A stretch of DNA of 64,000 nucleotides, taken from the NCBI GenBank assembly GCA_949318235.1, contig OX439127.1, forward strand, positions 1,111,617-1,175,616. The letters are read 5' to 3'. The translations under genes and the position numbers were made by a program. The notes under the pieces were generated by a model that searched no databases, was not told the origin of the DNA, and saw nothing but the letters and a program-made list of their open reading frames with translations. Positions 1-14,269 of the stretch are shown piece after piece. The DNA is from Ecdyonurus torrentis (taxonomy: Eukaryota > Arthropoda > Insecta > Ephemeroptera > Heptageniidae). Positions within the stretch are counted from its first letter, which is position 1. Each line of letters opens with the position of its first letter.

Positions 1-356
1 TTTTTATAATTTGATATTACAAAAGGTATCCATTGTACAAAGTTAAAATTTTTATAGACGATCCAAAATTTATTAGAGTGTATAGCAAAATTATTTAAAC
101 ATTTTTATCGCAATTATGGTAATAGCGAAAAATTAATAACTAAAAGTATTTTTGTCTATAAGAAATACATTGACTGCGATTCACAATTTTAAACCTTATC
201 AGGTATTAAAGAGGTTGTGTGCATAAGGTTAGAAAAAAATAGAGCAATAGATGCTCGATTATAAATAAAAAACTTTTTATGATGCGAGGGGTCACTAGCA
301 AATTTTACTTTTATAAGAAGAGAAGTCTCGAATCTAAAGAATATAATTTAAAATAG
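1..356. other. AT-rich stretch, nothing recognised
   Basis: No open frame of useful length and no repeat end was seen. This is simple AT-rich flank of the mariner-type element that starts at 357. Confidence 0.5.
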
Positions 357-1123
357 TACAGGGTGTTTTTTTAAATTTTTACTATTTTAGAGGCTGATTT
401 CAATATGAAAAACTTTTAAAATTCCAACTTGTTATATATCAAATTAAAGCACATATTTTGACATTTTAAAAAATGTTCGCAAAAAAAAATTATGTCAAGT
501 GGTTTAGATTTTAACCAGTAATTGATGTAAGAGCTCATTTTTGCTGAAAAAACTCGATTGCACCAGATTTTGATGTCAACAAAGGCTGGATTGGCCGAGA
601 TATACCCACAGCTTGTGCACCCAGATCACTAGATCTCACCCCACCTGATTTTTTCTTGTGGGATGACAAAAAGAAAGTGTTTAAGGCTCCAGTGCATTAT
701 ATCCCAGAGTTAAAGCAACGCCATCAGGATTACTGAGATGCTATCGAATCCATCACGGCTGATATATTCTGCAACGGATGTGGCTCGAACTGCAATTTCA
801 ACTTGACAACTGCCGGGCTACAAATGGTTTTCACGTGGATAAATCTTAATTTCATTTGCTTCTCATCACTTTTAACTAAGAAAAAATGAAAAAGACGTTT
901 TTTTATTTTTTTTTATGAAAACGCTGTTTGCTACTGTCTTTTTTTCGAAAAAATCACACTTCGTGTTGTTTTGCATATAGTCGAAAGAAAAATCGCCAAA
1001 GCACGTTCTTAAAAACAGAAAAGAAAATGACAAAACTTAAGTTGTATAAAAAGTCTGATTTGTCAATAAACTTCATATTAAAAGCGCTTCTGAAAAAGTA
1101 AAAATTTAAATAAACACCCTGTA
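357..1123 (+). mobile_element. Internally deleted mariner-type element with 26-bp inverted ends
   Basis: The first 26 bases (357-382) and the reverse complement of the last 26 (1098-1123) differ at one position. Both ends are TA followed by CAGGGTGTTT, so TA is the likely target duplication, as expected for Tc1/mariner insertion. The element is only about 767 bp, shorter than a full mariner (about 1.3 kb), and holds only the C-terminal part of a transposase. It is a non-autonomous deletion derivative. A matching end of the same type occurs alone near 42400-42416. Confidence 0.85.
560..845 (+). pseudogene. Mariner transposase C-terminal fragment
   Basis: From 587 one frame reads W-I-G-R-D followed by R-S-L-D-L-T-P-P-D-F-F-L-W, the block around the third catalytic acid of Tc1/mariner DDE transposases. 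It continues with K-V-F-K-A-P-V and a region rich in charged residues. A stop (TGA) appears soon after the K-Q-R motif near 735, and the remaining C-terminus is readable only with a frame change. The N-terminal DNA-binding domain and first two catalytic residues are absent. It belongs to the element at 357-1123 and cannot be active. Confidence 0.75.
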
Positions 1124-2260
1124 TATATTCATTCTCATCTCTCCTGTCATATTAACTCCAACAATTTAATTTTTTTACCCTATAAATTAAATAAAGTAAA
1201 AATCAAATTATCTACTACGGCATAACCGTTTAGCAGATTTTTTTTTGCCATTATATTTTTAATTTAAATTATTAAATTAGATTTAAATATGCATAATTTT
1301 ATATATTATTTCTCTTACAGATCTTAAAATCTTTCAGAGGTAGATATTTGCAATATATATATTACGGCATTACAAATTACAGAGATGATATATTTTATAC
1401 AAGATTTGAACAAATACCATACCATACCATACACCAACCGCGTATTTTTTTACACCTTTTATAAATTTATTTTTATTAGTCTGTGTATACTATAATGAAA
1501 TAAATAAAGCATCAAAAGGGCCGCATTGTGTTATAATATAAAATAATAATTAATGCAAGAAGGCAATAAAGCTTTTAACATCCCTTATTTTTTATCTTAT
1601 ATACTTAACATTATTTTTCTTTGAGAAAAAAAGGCCCCCTCTTTATTTTTGTAACCTCTCAGGGTAATAAATTTTTTACTCCAAAGTGATCGACTACTCA
1701 AGAGGTGACCTTTTATATTTTTTATATAGAGCAGGTATGCAGATGTCCCAAAACCAGTACGGCTGTCAACGCAAAATCAAAACTTTGATTATGAATAACA
1801 ATTAATGCAATCATATCTGCGCGCTTAACTTTTTTATAGATGTAAGTCAACACTTTTAAAGAAGTAACACAATTTAAATAAACTTTGAGCAATTATAAAA
1901 ATTTTAAAATTAAAAAAACTAACTCAAAAACGAGACAGACTCTGTCCGAGCGCTTGAGGGTTAAAAAATTCTGATCGCTACTAAATATCATTTTAACATC
2001 ATTAACATCCACTATTATTTCATCGTAGAGTTTTTTTTTCTTCGTAATATAAAAAGTTTTGAAACTGCTTTAATTATTTATAGAATAATACGGAGGAAGA
2101 AAAAAAGTGTGAACAAATATAAATGAACAAAAATATTAAACATAACAGCATGCAAAAGCATGCATCATGTCCGGTGAGATATTTTACCTAAGAGATGAGG
2201 AGAAGTAGAGGAGTAGACTTTTCTTCTTCTTATATATCGCTATTTTGCCGGTTTTCCTAT
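1124..2260. other. AT-rich stretch, no gene seen
   Basis: Only short frames broken by stops were found, plus a small run of CCATA repeats near 1417-1432. No transposon ends or protein motifs were recognised. Confidence 0.45.
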
Positions 2261-2289
2261 TTTACCATAAGGATAATGTATTGCAGTTT

Positions 2290-2430
2290 TATGATTTCAT
2301 ATCGGTTCAAAAATTGATGAAAAAGAAATTTAAGGATAAAAAAAAGAACGTCGTGAGGCATGTCACAAAATCATTGAATAAGTCGTATTCTGCAATAGCA
2401 AAAGTGTTGAAGTTCAATGTTATTCTCCCC
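2290..2430 (+). pseudogene. Transposase-like fragment (DVWH-T-KSL family), copy 1
   Basis: A short frame reads V-Q-K-L-M-K-K-K-F then T-K-S-L-N-K-S-Y-S-A-I-A-K. The last thirteen residues recur exactly in a longer remnant at about 21450-21790, where the preceding text is T-D-R-Y-T-G-V-Q-Q-L-I-K and D-V-W-H-L. That D-R...D-V-W-H pattern is known to me from a multicopy animal protein family thought to be transposon-derived (possibly Kolobok-like). The family name is inference. No element ends were found around it. Confidence 0.4.
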
Positions 2431-2599
2431 ATAAGGTTATGATATGCAAATTTTGATGTAAATGCAGAAAAACCTTGTAAAAATGTTTAAATCTGCTTTG
2501 TATCACGTTCGTAATATCCATGCGTGGTTCGACGTGGATGTGAGGTAGAAGGGGGAAGACATTATGGATGTTTCTATACTGTTAAACAGTTAAATTTAT

Positions 2600-4179
<1,580 letters not shown>

Positions 4180-4399
4180 CATAATACAGAATGTCCGTAA
4201 AGTCTTTGAGGATGTTAAGACATAAAGAAAACACTCAAGACTTAAAGTAAAAGTAAAATATACATCAAATTAAAGCTTAGATTTTTACAATTTTGAAAAT
4301 TTAAACGGTTTCAAAATCAAATAATTATTAGCTTTACTAGAGGAAAAAAAGCAAAAATTGAGATTTTGTAATTTTTTTTTACTTTTTTACAGTTTTTTT

Positions 4400-4760
4400 T
4401 TTAACTTTACAATATGGTATCCCTACATGGGCACCGTTGGCTGCGCGACAGACGTCCAGACGAACCACTAGCTCGCGCCACACATTATGGAACATTTGCG
4501 GCGTGATGGACTTGATGGTGGCGGTGTTCCTCTGCTTCAGCTCTGGCTTTTCATTCACTGGCGTTTTGAAGACTAGAGGAGGGGATGGGGCTGAGGTCAA
4601 ATGATTTTAAGGTCCAATGCAATAGGTCCATCTCGACTAAGCCTTTTACCTGTAAACACCGTACTAAGCGTGTCTTTGACATTATGTGCCCAATGTAATA
4701 GAGAACCATCTTGATCTCATTCTGCCTGTGGTTGAAGCAGCTGAGGGATCGCAAAAGTTT
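4400..4760 (-). pseudogene. Mariner transposase C-terminal remnant, left arm
   Basis: The minus strand reads F-K-T-P-V-N-E-K-P-E-L-K-Q-R followed by R-L-D-V-C-R-A-A-N-G-A-H-V-G, the usual C-terminal end of this mariner group. Upstream comes S-F-D-L-S-P in place of the S-P-D-L-T-P catalytic block. The pieces sit in two frames, so the coding sequence is broken. The right arm holds an inverted copy. Confidence 0.65.
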
Positions 4761-4829
4761 TAAGCATATCCAGGTAGTTATCCCACCTGACTTTTGGATC
4801 TTGGAAGAAGAATGGGCTGGTCTTTCTGG

Positions 4830-5225
4830 TCAGGTGGGATAATTACCTGGATATGCTAGAGAAATATGCAATCACCCCAGCTGCTTCAAGCATATGCAGA
4901 GTGGGATCATGATCTTATCTTCCAGCAAGATATCGCTTTACCACATTGGGCACATAATGTCAGAGACACGCTTAATACGGTGTTTCCAGGTACATAGATT
5001 GGTCGAGATGGACCTCTTGCATGGGCCATTAAGATCACTTGACCTCAGCCCCCCATCCTTCTCCAGATTTCTTCCTCTAGGGCAACGTCACGAAAAAAGT
5101 CTTCAAAATGCCAGTAAATGAAAAGTTAGAGCTGAAACAGAGGATATCCGCCACCATCAATTCCATCATGCCGAAAATTTTCCATAATGCGCGAGCTAGA
5201 GGTTGGTCTGGACGTCTATCGCGCA
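4830..5225 (+). pseudogene. Mariner transposase C-terminal remnant, right arm
   Basis: The plus strand holds L-P-H-W-A-H-like text (5' of 4960), then L-R-S-L-D-L-S-P-P and a C-terminal segment, spread over more than one frame. It mirrors the remnant at 4400-4760. Compared with the left arm it lacks the last part between the A-A-N motif and the outer arm, a deletion of some tens of bases. Confidence 0.6.
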
Positions 5226-5419
5226 GCCAACACAAAATCTCAATTTTTTCTTTTTCTTCTCTAGTAAATCTAATAATTATTTGATTTTAAAACTGTTTAA
5301 ATTTTCAAAATTATAAAAAGCTAAGCTTTAATTTGATGTATAAAAAGGTAATTTTACATTCAGTTTAGTGTGTTTTCTTTATGTCTAAACATCCTCAAAG
5401 ACTTTACGGACACCCTGTA

Positions 5420-6570
5420 AATATATATTTAGTTAACTATAAGAAAATTTAAAATGAAGAAAAAATAATGTTAAGTTAGTTATTGATACTATGATATAAA
5501 AGTAAGTGATATTGTCTTTGCTTTAGTTTTTATTTGGTAATCTTGGAAAAGGTGAGGAAGAAAGGGAGAAGGAGGGGAACAGGGAGAGAATGAAATGACA
5601 AAATACTTCTTTTTTTGCACGTTTGAATTCTTTAATTTTCAGAATTTTATATCTATGTTTCCCTGTCATTGTGAATGTATTTGAATTAAAAAAAGTTGTG
5701 TAAGCATAAGAACTAACATATTACAAATTATAAGTTCACTTAACTCGTTCTCATGGTCAAAAGCGTAGAAGCGCCAAAGGCAGATCATTTACTTTAAATA
5801 AAATTTTTAAATGTAGTAAATTAACTTTGATGGAATAGCATCGATTTATACCTCTTATAATTTTAAAATTATCTTTATTAAATTGTAATCTTTTATACTG
5901 ACAATTAAATTTTTTATCATCACAAAATTGTAAAACAAATTATATTATTTAAAAAATATTGTTAGATTTTATTTATGTCCATGAATTAAAACCCAATTTT
6001 TTAAACTTCAAATATTTTAATTTATTTTTATATTTTTTTTAAATATTTCAATTTTTAAAGTATGTGCAACTCTCTGATTATATTTGATTATATAAATTTT
6101 TTTCAATTTATAATTTTAAAATCGTATTCAAATAAATCATAATATATTATTATATTTTTATTAATTTTATTACTAAATTTTCATAATAATTATTTCGGAT
6201 GTTTTTTTAATTTTAGAAGTTATAATATAATAAGCTTAAAATATTTTATTACCCAACTGGAAACTAATATTATTCGTATGACCAATTTCTAAGATATTGT
6301 CTTAAAAAAACTCTAAGGTGTATCCAAGTACAAATAATTTTTTTTTTAATTTTAACCTACATATTTTAGTATAATAAAAATATCAAATGAATAAATGTGT
6401 TTTATTAAAGTAAACATTTTACAACATTTAAAAAGGCAGCACGGAATAAGAAAAATTTTGTGCGAAGAGGGTAGCAACAAATAAAAAAATGACTATAAAT
6501 ATTTTAAAATACAGTAATACAATAGTTCTGGTATAACCAAGATTTTATATTATGTTAAAATTAAAACAAA
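5420..6570. repeat. AT-rich duplicated segment, copy 1
   Basis: Similar to 28697-30260, with shared landmarks in the same order: GATATAAAAG...TTTAGTTTTTATTT, a GA-rich run (5545-5595), TTTTAAAG-ATGTG-AAC, ATTA-CCCAAC, CGTATGACCAATTT, and a run ending AATACAATAGT-CTGGTATAA. In both places it directly follows the right end of a mariner palindrome. No coding potential was seen. Confidence 0.65.
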
Positions 6571-7706
6571 AATTGTATATAGCATAATTAATTAAACACT
6601 TTAATAATATTATAAGTTAAGTAAAAATCCATGATAAAAATATTATTAAGTACAGTACAAAATAGTTAACGTTGGTTTTGTACATATTCAATTATAAACA
6701 GGCATTTTTACAGGTACAATACGTTGGAAGTACTCAAAGTACAATATTTATAAAAAAAAATAAAGTAAATTAAAAATCTACTGTTTAAAATGCATATTAT
6801 GCAAAATGTTTTTGAAAATGAGAATACAAGTAAACATAATATTCTGCAAAAATATTATAGAAATTTTAGAGTTATTTAAAAGTTCAAAATTTATATCATA
6901 ATTTCTTTCGTTATATGTTTAAGTAGACCTTCTAAAAATTCCATTCCAAACCTATTATTTTAAGTTATCACTTTTTAAAATAGCGCGTTTTAGAGTACTT
7001 CAAAAAAGAATTGTTAAATATTGTTTGCATAGAGAGAAAGCTATTTTTACATATTATATTAACAATTATGTTTTATTATGGTCTTTTCATGCTATTTGAG
7101 GACCAGTTTTGATTGAGTCGTTATTCTAAACGTTTAACATTACATAGACGTAGCCATGACTGAACAATATAAAACTATATACAATAGTTTGTAGGTGCTA
7201 GTTCAAAAAAAAATGGTTAATAAAACTAAAACAACTAATATATTTTTGATTTGCCTTTTTTAATGTGTGCACCGAGAGTAATTTCTAACAATAAGTTAGT
7301 TAAAACTCTTTATTTAGTAACTTTTTAAGTACTGTGAATTCTTCAATTTTGCCAATCTTCGAATGCCAATTTTATTGTTCATCGCAATTTGTTATCAAAA
7401 TATATAAATTATATAAAGGTTGACTTTTAAAATATAAATGCTTCACTATAATTATAGCGCTGACAGATTCAATTGAAATTCAACAAACTACCTTGTAAAT
7501 ATATTTTATTTTATTATATAAACGTGTAATATATATGTATTTGCATACATATTTAGTTGTATTTAATATCTATTTTTACAATTAAATAATTATTATAATA
7601 TAAAAAATGTGTTCTTATACTTATATTTATCCACGTATTCAGGTATCAGGTCAATTGGGGCGCTCTATGTATTCGATAAGAGTCACCTGGCTCCTCTCAG
7701 CTTTCA
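6571..7706. other. AT-rich stretch, nothing recognised
   Basis: Only short frames rich in Lys, Asn, Ile and Leu occur, without recognisable motifs or repeat ends. Confidence 0.45.
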
Positions 7707-7797
7707 ACTCTCTCTCTCTATTTCTCTGCCTTTCTTTCTCTTTCACTCTCTTTCTCTCTGTCTCACTCTCTTTCCCTATCTTTCTTGCTTTCTCTCA
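7707..7797. repeat. CT-rich low-complexity tract
   Basis: About 90 bases that are nearly all C and T, in runs of CTCT and TTTCT. The Leu/Ser/Phe-rich frames across it are by-products of composition. Confidence 0.85.
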
Positions 7798-8056
7798 CTT
7801 GAAATACAAATATGTTTTACTCTTATTATCATGAGTTAGAGTGAATCAATGCTTGTTTAGAGCAATACAATATTATGAATTTTTAATGCTACTCAGTTTG
7901 AATCAACTTTGCTGCAAGATCAAAACGCATGTTTATTTAGCAACACCAACTTAAATGTCCGTCTTAAGATTGAACCTAAAAACATAAATTTTTTCATTCG
8001 CAGCATAAAACTTTGAAAAATTTCATGCTGCAATTTTATTTAATATTTTTCAATTG

Positions 8057-8061
<5 letters not shown>

Positions 8062-8098
<37 letters not shown>
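8062..8098. repeat. (TA)n microsatellite
   Basis: About 37 bases of pure TA dinucleotide. Confidence 0.95.
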
Positions 8099-8100
<2 letters not shown>

Positions 8101-10940
8101 AGTTTTTAAAAAATAAATTTTTAAAGTATAAAATATATAATTTTATACACCTTGTTAGATTTTCTTTGGTAATTTTTTATTATAATTATTATCAATATTA
8201 TTGATTCAAATATGCAACATATAAAAAACAAATTTATTCAATTACCTAACATAAAATATATAAAAAAACTTAAAACTTTTAAAAAGAAGAAGCATCTATA
8301 TTTCTCTTTGATATTCAAATTTGCTTTTAATTAATTCATTAAACAAGATTCTATGGCTCTTTCCTGCAATATCAGAGTGACTGAATAAAGAAACTAGTCC
8401 GTAATTCCCGTGGTACTTAGATAACAAGTTTTCCATTTTATAAATATTAAACCATTATATATTTTTTTCATTTCCCCATCCATTTTCTTCAATCATAATC
8501 TCATAATCTTTCATCGTATTATGTTTTACTACCAACATTACTTAAGTCTTACGATGCGTATTTCTATGCAACTGAGAACCTAGCTGGAAAGTATGACTCT
8601 GAACTGTACCAAGAACTTTTGGAAAATTCTTTGAATTTTAAATAACAGTCTCATTTAAATATTTTTATTTCATCTCTAATGACTTTTTATATGTTTCTAA
8701 AATAGAAATTTTTCATCGTTTTTTAAAGATAATAATATTGATTTTCTTAATTTTAGATTCATATTTTAATTTATTTTCTTTAAATAAATTGTTTTGGTGA
8801 TTTTAATTGTTCTAGTGTTCCTGAATAAAATCGTAATATGAAATATGAAGACTGCTAGACTTTTGAGTATGAATTGCTAGACTAGCAGAGTACGGAATTG
8901 TGTGTTGTGTGCACTGATGTTCTCAAGTTTTAATACTATTTTACAGAGTAAAGAAAATACTTTAAAAAAGATCGTGAGTGAAATGTAAGAAGACTATACT
9001 TAGTATTGAAGAAAAGTTATTTTTTAATTGTATGTAAAATTGAATATTTTTATGGTGTATGTATTAAAGTAGAGACTTATAAACTAGGGCGAAGGACAGA
9101 GTTGGTTTGTACAAAATGTATATCTTCATACGTTTACAGCATACGTTAACTTCAATCATCATTCTAGCTGTATTTTTCTCTATATTCTCTATATTCTCTG
9201 TATTCCCTGTATATTCTCAGCCACTTTGAAGAAATTAGTTCTTTATTAATAGCTTGAGGCATTTGCAGCGTCAAAAGATGAAGATGGTGAACGACATGAT
9301 TCTTCCTGATCATCGCTAAAGTGAAGGAACTATTTCGTTGAACGGAAGAAAAAAAATAAAAAAGCTGAGAAATAAAAAAGTTTCATGCTTAACACAGTAG
9401 TATAACGTGGCATAGTATATCTGATTTGCCATTATTTTAAGGGTAAAAAATTGAATTTGAAAGAACTAAAGAGTCTATTGGGGACTAATTAACGTCTTTT
9501 TTCTTGTAAAAACACTTGGAATAAGCTTACATGTGTTTTTTCACATAATGCTGTAAGTACCATGTCTATAAAATTGATCTAGAAATTCGTGTTCTTCCTG
9601 AAAAAACTATTATAATAGTGAAAAAAAATGGAAATACCTAATATTATGTTTGAATTTATTTCTTCTTTGGACATTAGAGGAGCGTGTTTCATTGTGGACT
9701 AACTTTCGCAGCATAATTTTCAACCGGGTAAGTAATTCATTGGTCACAAGCAAAAACGCAATTAGATGCGGTAAAACCTCAAAAAGGCCATTGTATAGAG
9801 GAGCGTAGCTCTTTTCAATGATAGTGTTCATTCTTAGACTTTCCTGCTTTCCAATTTCGAAACCAGCATTAAAGACATGAAAATTTTCGATGTATTAACG
9901 TTAAAAAATTGTAATATAAATGTATGTTTAGTGTGTCAAATATGATGGACAAATCTACTATGCACTGACGCATGGAACCTCCAGGTTTGTCAAAAACAAC
10001 TTGGCTCTCGTTCCTACCCTCAGCCAAGGATTCCCGCATGCCAGATTAGAGGTAAATAATAGGAGTAACTATATCATGGCCTGTTCCCCTGCTTCAACGA
10101 GTGACCAAAAAAAAGAATGATAGAGAACTTTTTTAGAATGAAAGAGAACGAAAAAGATTTGAGAAATCGCATCCAACGCTATGTCAACAAGAAGCTATAA
10201 CCTCGTCTATCAGGAGGAGCACATACAGCTTAATATGAAGAATTGTTAGGATCTTGTAATAGTCAACCTAGTCCTAGTTGATATCCTAAAAAGTTATGTA
10301 GAATAAATGTAGTTACCAGCGTTCAATACATCGTTATTATCATCAGCAAGCCTTTAGACTTGCATGTAAATTAAATCAGTCTGAAAATCTCAATGTCAAA
10401 ATCTTTATTACTTAATAACATGTAATGCCAGTAAAGACTGCTGAACAACACAAATCAGAAGTTAAAGGAATTTTAAATTCAGAAATTGAATGTACCTAAT
10501 GTTTTGATTTTTCTCGATTAATTTGACGACGCAAAAAAAAATCGATTATGAGAAGTTTAAAAAGGTCACTTCTATCTAACAAACTTGTTCTTGTAAAATA
10601 AAGCTTTTGAAACCAACAATACTCCTTACTCGTAACCCAGGATTGCCTCGACCAAAATGAAACATCTTCCATGGAAGACTGTTTAATGATAGAAAATTGG
10701 GCAGATGATTTTAACAGCCTGGTGGACTAGCCATAGACGATTCGAAAAATCAGAAGAAATACTGAAAGATGCAATTTTATTTTAGTAAAACACATCGTCA
10801 TTTCCGATATATTTTCGTTTAATGAAATACAATTAAAGTAACGAATTTATTTTGTATTTGTAATGACTTGAATTGTTACGTCTGGTTCGACTTAATTAGT
10901 AAGCTACCAGTTGACTGTATCATGTTATCAATGCTTTAGT
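8099..10940. other. Long non-coding stretch with unassigned coding-like debris
   Basis: AT-rich up to about 9100. Between about 9950 and 10760 the composition is less AT-biased and short protein-like frames appear on both strands, broken by stops and not recognised. This may be an old transposon, but no ends or motifs support a name. Confidence 0.35.
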
Positions 10941-10952
10941 AACATTTTGAAA

Positions 10953-10955
10953 TAA

Positions 10956-10991
<36 letters not shown>

Positions 10992-11005
10992 AAATAATAA
11001 ATAAT
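10953..11005. repeat. (AAAT)n tetranucleotide run
   Basis: AATAAATAAATAAATA continues with small interruptions for about 50 bases. Confidence 0.9.
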
Positions 11006-11187
11006 TTGTACCTCAATAATTGCATTACACACAACATTAAAAATGTAGATATGTGTACAATATTTGTTATGAGTAATAATTATATTAAGTTTTAATAAAA
11101 TATAGTTCTGTTAAACTAGTCTACTTATTTTAAATGATTTTTATTGTATAGAATTTAAATATATTATATATGTATAATATATATAAT

Positions 11188-11284
<97 letters not shown>
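11188..11284. repeat. Compound (CA)n-(TA)n microsatellite
   Basis: About 24 bases of AC dinucleotide run straight into about 74 bases of TA dinucleotide. Confidence 0.95.
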
Positions 11285-11286
<2 letters not shown>

Positions 11287-14265
11287 ATATATAAAGTTCA
11301 AAACAGCATTTAATTTTTTTAAATCATTTGAAATGGTGCTTTTTAAAATAGATACAATAAAATTACAATAATAAGCTGAAGCTTTATGCATACCACTGTT
11401 GTAAAAAAAAGTGATTTTGTGTGTTAAAATGTTTTTTTGATTCGTTACGTATATTTTGAATTGTCAAATTTGAAAATGTGAGAAAATAATATTTAATGAA
11501 TCCTCTAAAACTGAAGGCTCTGGAAGTAAAAATATTATTATTTTTGTTTACAGCTTTTAAAAATGCCAACGATACAAAAGAATTACCAATTACTATATAC
11601 AGTGAATACTTATCAAATTTAATTTATTAATCTTTGCTTTCCATTTATGAGATTCAAACCTTGTTCAATATGCAGTTTGGATTGACTGCCTTGATCCTAA
11701 TCTGCCTAGTCTTTCGTTGTTTTCTTTTTTTAATTTAAGTAATGAAGGAGAGGTAATATTAATAAATTAGCCGATTATTTTCATAAACTCAATTTATACG
11801 CCAATAAGAAATTAGGAATAACTTACTGATTACTTCATAGCTAGCATTTTTAGTGACTTAACGTTGATGATGCCACTGAATTCTGTGCTTTATATAAAGT
11901 AAATTTGTTTGAAAATTTTTGGAGCAACGTATTCATTTTGGACCGTCCCGACAGCTGTCTACACCAATAACCGGGGAATAAGGTTTTTGCGCTTTCTAAA
12001 ATCTGTTGGACAAGTGTTAATGTGAAATTAAAAGACATGAGAGTATTATCTCTCCATAGTATCACTTTATTGGTAAATGTAGGTTATTAGTTAACGGTTT
12101 TGTTGATAGACTAGGTGGGTTTGATATAATTGGAGGCTAATTGCGAGGAACGATATTAAGTTGTTCCATGACACACTTTATAAACAACAAAATAGAAAAC
12201 TTAAAAGTCTTATGACTACTAACATTATAACCACTTATATGAGAGAATAATACCATTTATAAGAGAAATATAGAAAATATACCATGGACCCTGTAACAAA
12301 ATATGCTAAGTTTTAAAATTGTTTTTAATTACATAACTGAACCTAAAAAGCTAAAAAGCAAACCGCTTGTAGAGAGCAACAAAAAAGGATATATATATAT
12401 ATATAGCTGAGGTAACTTATTCCCGACAAAATCTGCAGTGCTTAACATAACTATCTTACTTACTATCTATATTAAACATTGTTATTAAAACCACTAATAC
12501 TTTTGTAGACGTAGGATTTAAATGTAAACAAATAATTTTAGGACTTGTATAGTAAGACATTGAATTTCCATATTATACTAAAATCTTGCTTTTTCAACAA
12601 ATAATATTAGTTATTTTATAATTTACTTGAATATTTAAAATATTCTTCAAGCAAAAATTTACATAATTTCTTGCTTGCGAAAGAGATAAGTGATAATTTA
12701 TAAAAAAATGACTAATAAGGTGGTCCGTATGACGTGAGAATGTAATTTATAACACATTTACCAGTGCTGTACATGTTTATAAATTGAGTACAGTTATGAT
12801 AAAAGACACAATATTATAAGGAAAAATATCATGTTCCAAAAATTTGACTCTTAATACTTTTTTTATAATATTTATTCTTCTCTAGATACCTTGGTTGACC
12901 ATTCAAACATGCTAAGTCTTAACTAATTTTCACCAAATAGATTCGTTATTTCACGCGTATTTAAACACAATACAGTCGAAAAAATATCTAAACCGATATA
13001 ATAGAAACGAGATTTAGCAGATATGGACAATATCGATCCTATTAAAGAATAATAAATATTTTTCTGATGACACAGATTTTGCTAACATTTCAGATATTTA
13101 AATATTATAGGCATTATTATGTAAGTTTATTCTTTTGTCAATATTCATTGATTTTAAAAACTTAAATTTTTATAACCATTTTTTAAATATAGTGAGCAAA
13201 ATTAATGAATGTGATATTTTTAATTAAAAATAATAACTGATTAAATATTAAAAACAAAAATTGTCCATATTTAAAATTAAAAAATTAAATAAAAATTAAA
13301 AATTATAATAATCATTTAGTTTTGTACTTAAATAGAGCAAAGCAGCATTAGCAATAACAATTATATGACACGCAGGTTGTGTTTTAAAGCATTCAATTTA
13401 TAAAAGGTATTATGGTGCCTTAATGATTAATAAGAAATTAATATGAAAACGTAAGACAATTATCTTATAGAATTAATTTAGACTTATAAAATCAATATAA
13501 ACTCAAGCAATAAACAAAAGATGATTATATATTATTTTGAGCATTTACGGTGATTTAAATATTACTCTTACTATACTTATCAAAGTTACTCTAAATTGAA
13601 AAATGTGGTTTAACGTTTTAATATAATACACATTTAGTTAAAGTTGGTTATTTATTTAGATAGTCATTTAATTGGTATAAAGTAAATAAATAGTAAATAC
13701 CATTAAAGGCATAGACAACATGAAACAACATGTTCTTTTAAATAATTAAATTCAAAATGGGACCTACAAAACTAATGATAATTTTTACTAGAATGTAAAT
13801 GTGGCCCCACACGAGAGCGTGAAAAAACTTTAAAGTATGCAATTTGCGTGAATATTTCCGTTTATGACATCAGAAAAAGGCAAAAACTAGAATGAAAATG
13901 TGGTGCGGGTTGCATAAATTGAAATTTTCTGATCACTGCGAATAGTTCTTAAGGTTTTTAGTAGTTTCATTATTATTTGAAAATTAATTGTATGCAGAAA
14001 TATCTGTGGTAATATATGCAAAAAGTTTTTGGTGCTTTTGACTACTTAAAAAGCATGCTACTTTTTTTAAATTAACATTTTTTTACTCTGTAATCACATA
14101 GTACAAAAAAATAAAAGTATGCGGTTAGTTGTGAATTACAACGCAAATAATGATGTTTTGGTTGTAATCGTCAATCTGAAAAATGTGATTGTCATAACTC
14201 TATAATGTCGTTAACTCTGTAATAAATGTTATTTGGTCAGATATAATACGTGGATAATTTAAATA
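11285..14265. other. AT-rich stretch, no gene seen
   Basis: No protein motif or transposon end was recognised apart from a short similarity at 13815-13925, listed separately. A short TA run occurs at 12389-12405. Confidence 0.4.
13815..13925. repeat. Segment related to the loop of the 56.6-kb foldback
   Basis: Shares TTTAAAGTATGCAA and, about 70 bases on, TGCGGGTTGCATAAAT with 58035-58135 in the unpaired centre of the large foldback, in the same order and orientation. This is probably a second, decayed copy of the same sequence family. Confidence 0.5.
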
Positions 14266-14269
14266 TTTA

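Larger units (their letters stand above)
4187..5417. mobile_element. Palindromic mariner derivative 1
   Basis: The element begins CAGAATGTCCGTAAAG and ends with the complement of CAGGGTGTCCGTAAAG, with TA on both sides (4185-4186, 5418-5419). The similarity between the ends continues inward for nearly half the element. Outer arms 4187-4370 and 5235-5417 match, the transposase fragments in the arms are inverted copies, and the arms meet near 4812, where ATCCCACCTGAC faces GTCAGGTGGGAT. It therefore looks like two 3' halves of one mariner joined head to head. It lacks a complete transposase and would form a long hairpin as single-stranded DNA or RNA. Confidence 0.85.

Noticed and set aside
9610..9831. 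73-codon minus-strand frame with helical character
   Set aside because: No family recognised and no coding signal beyond openness in a mildly GC-richer patch.
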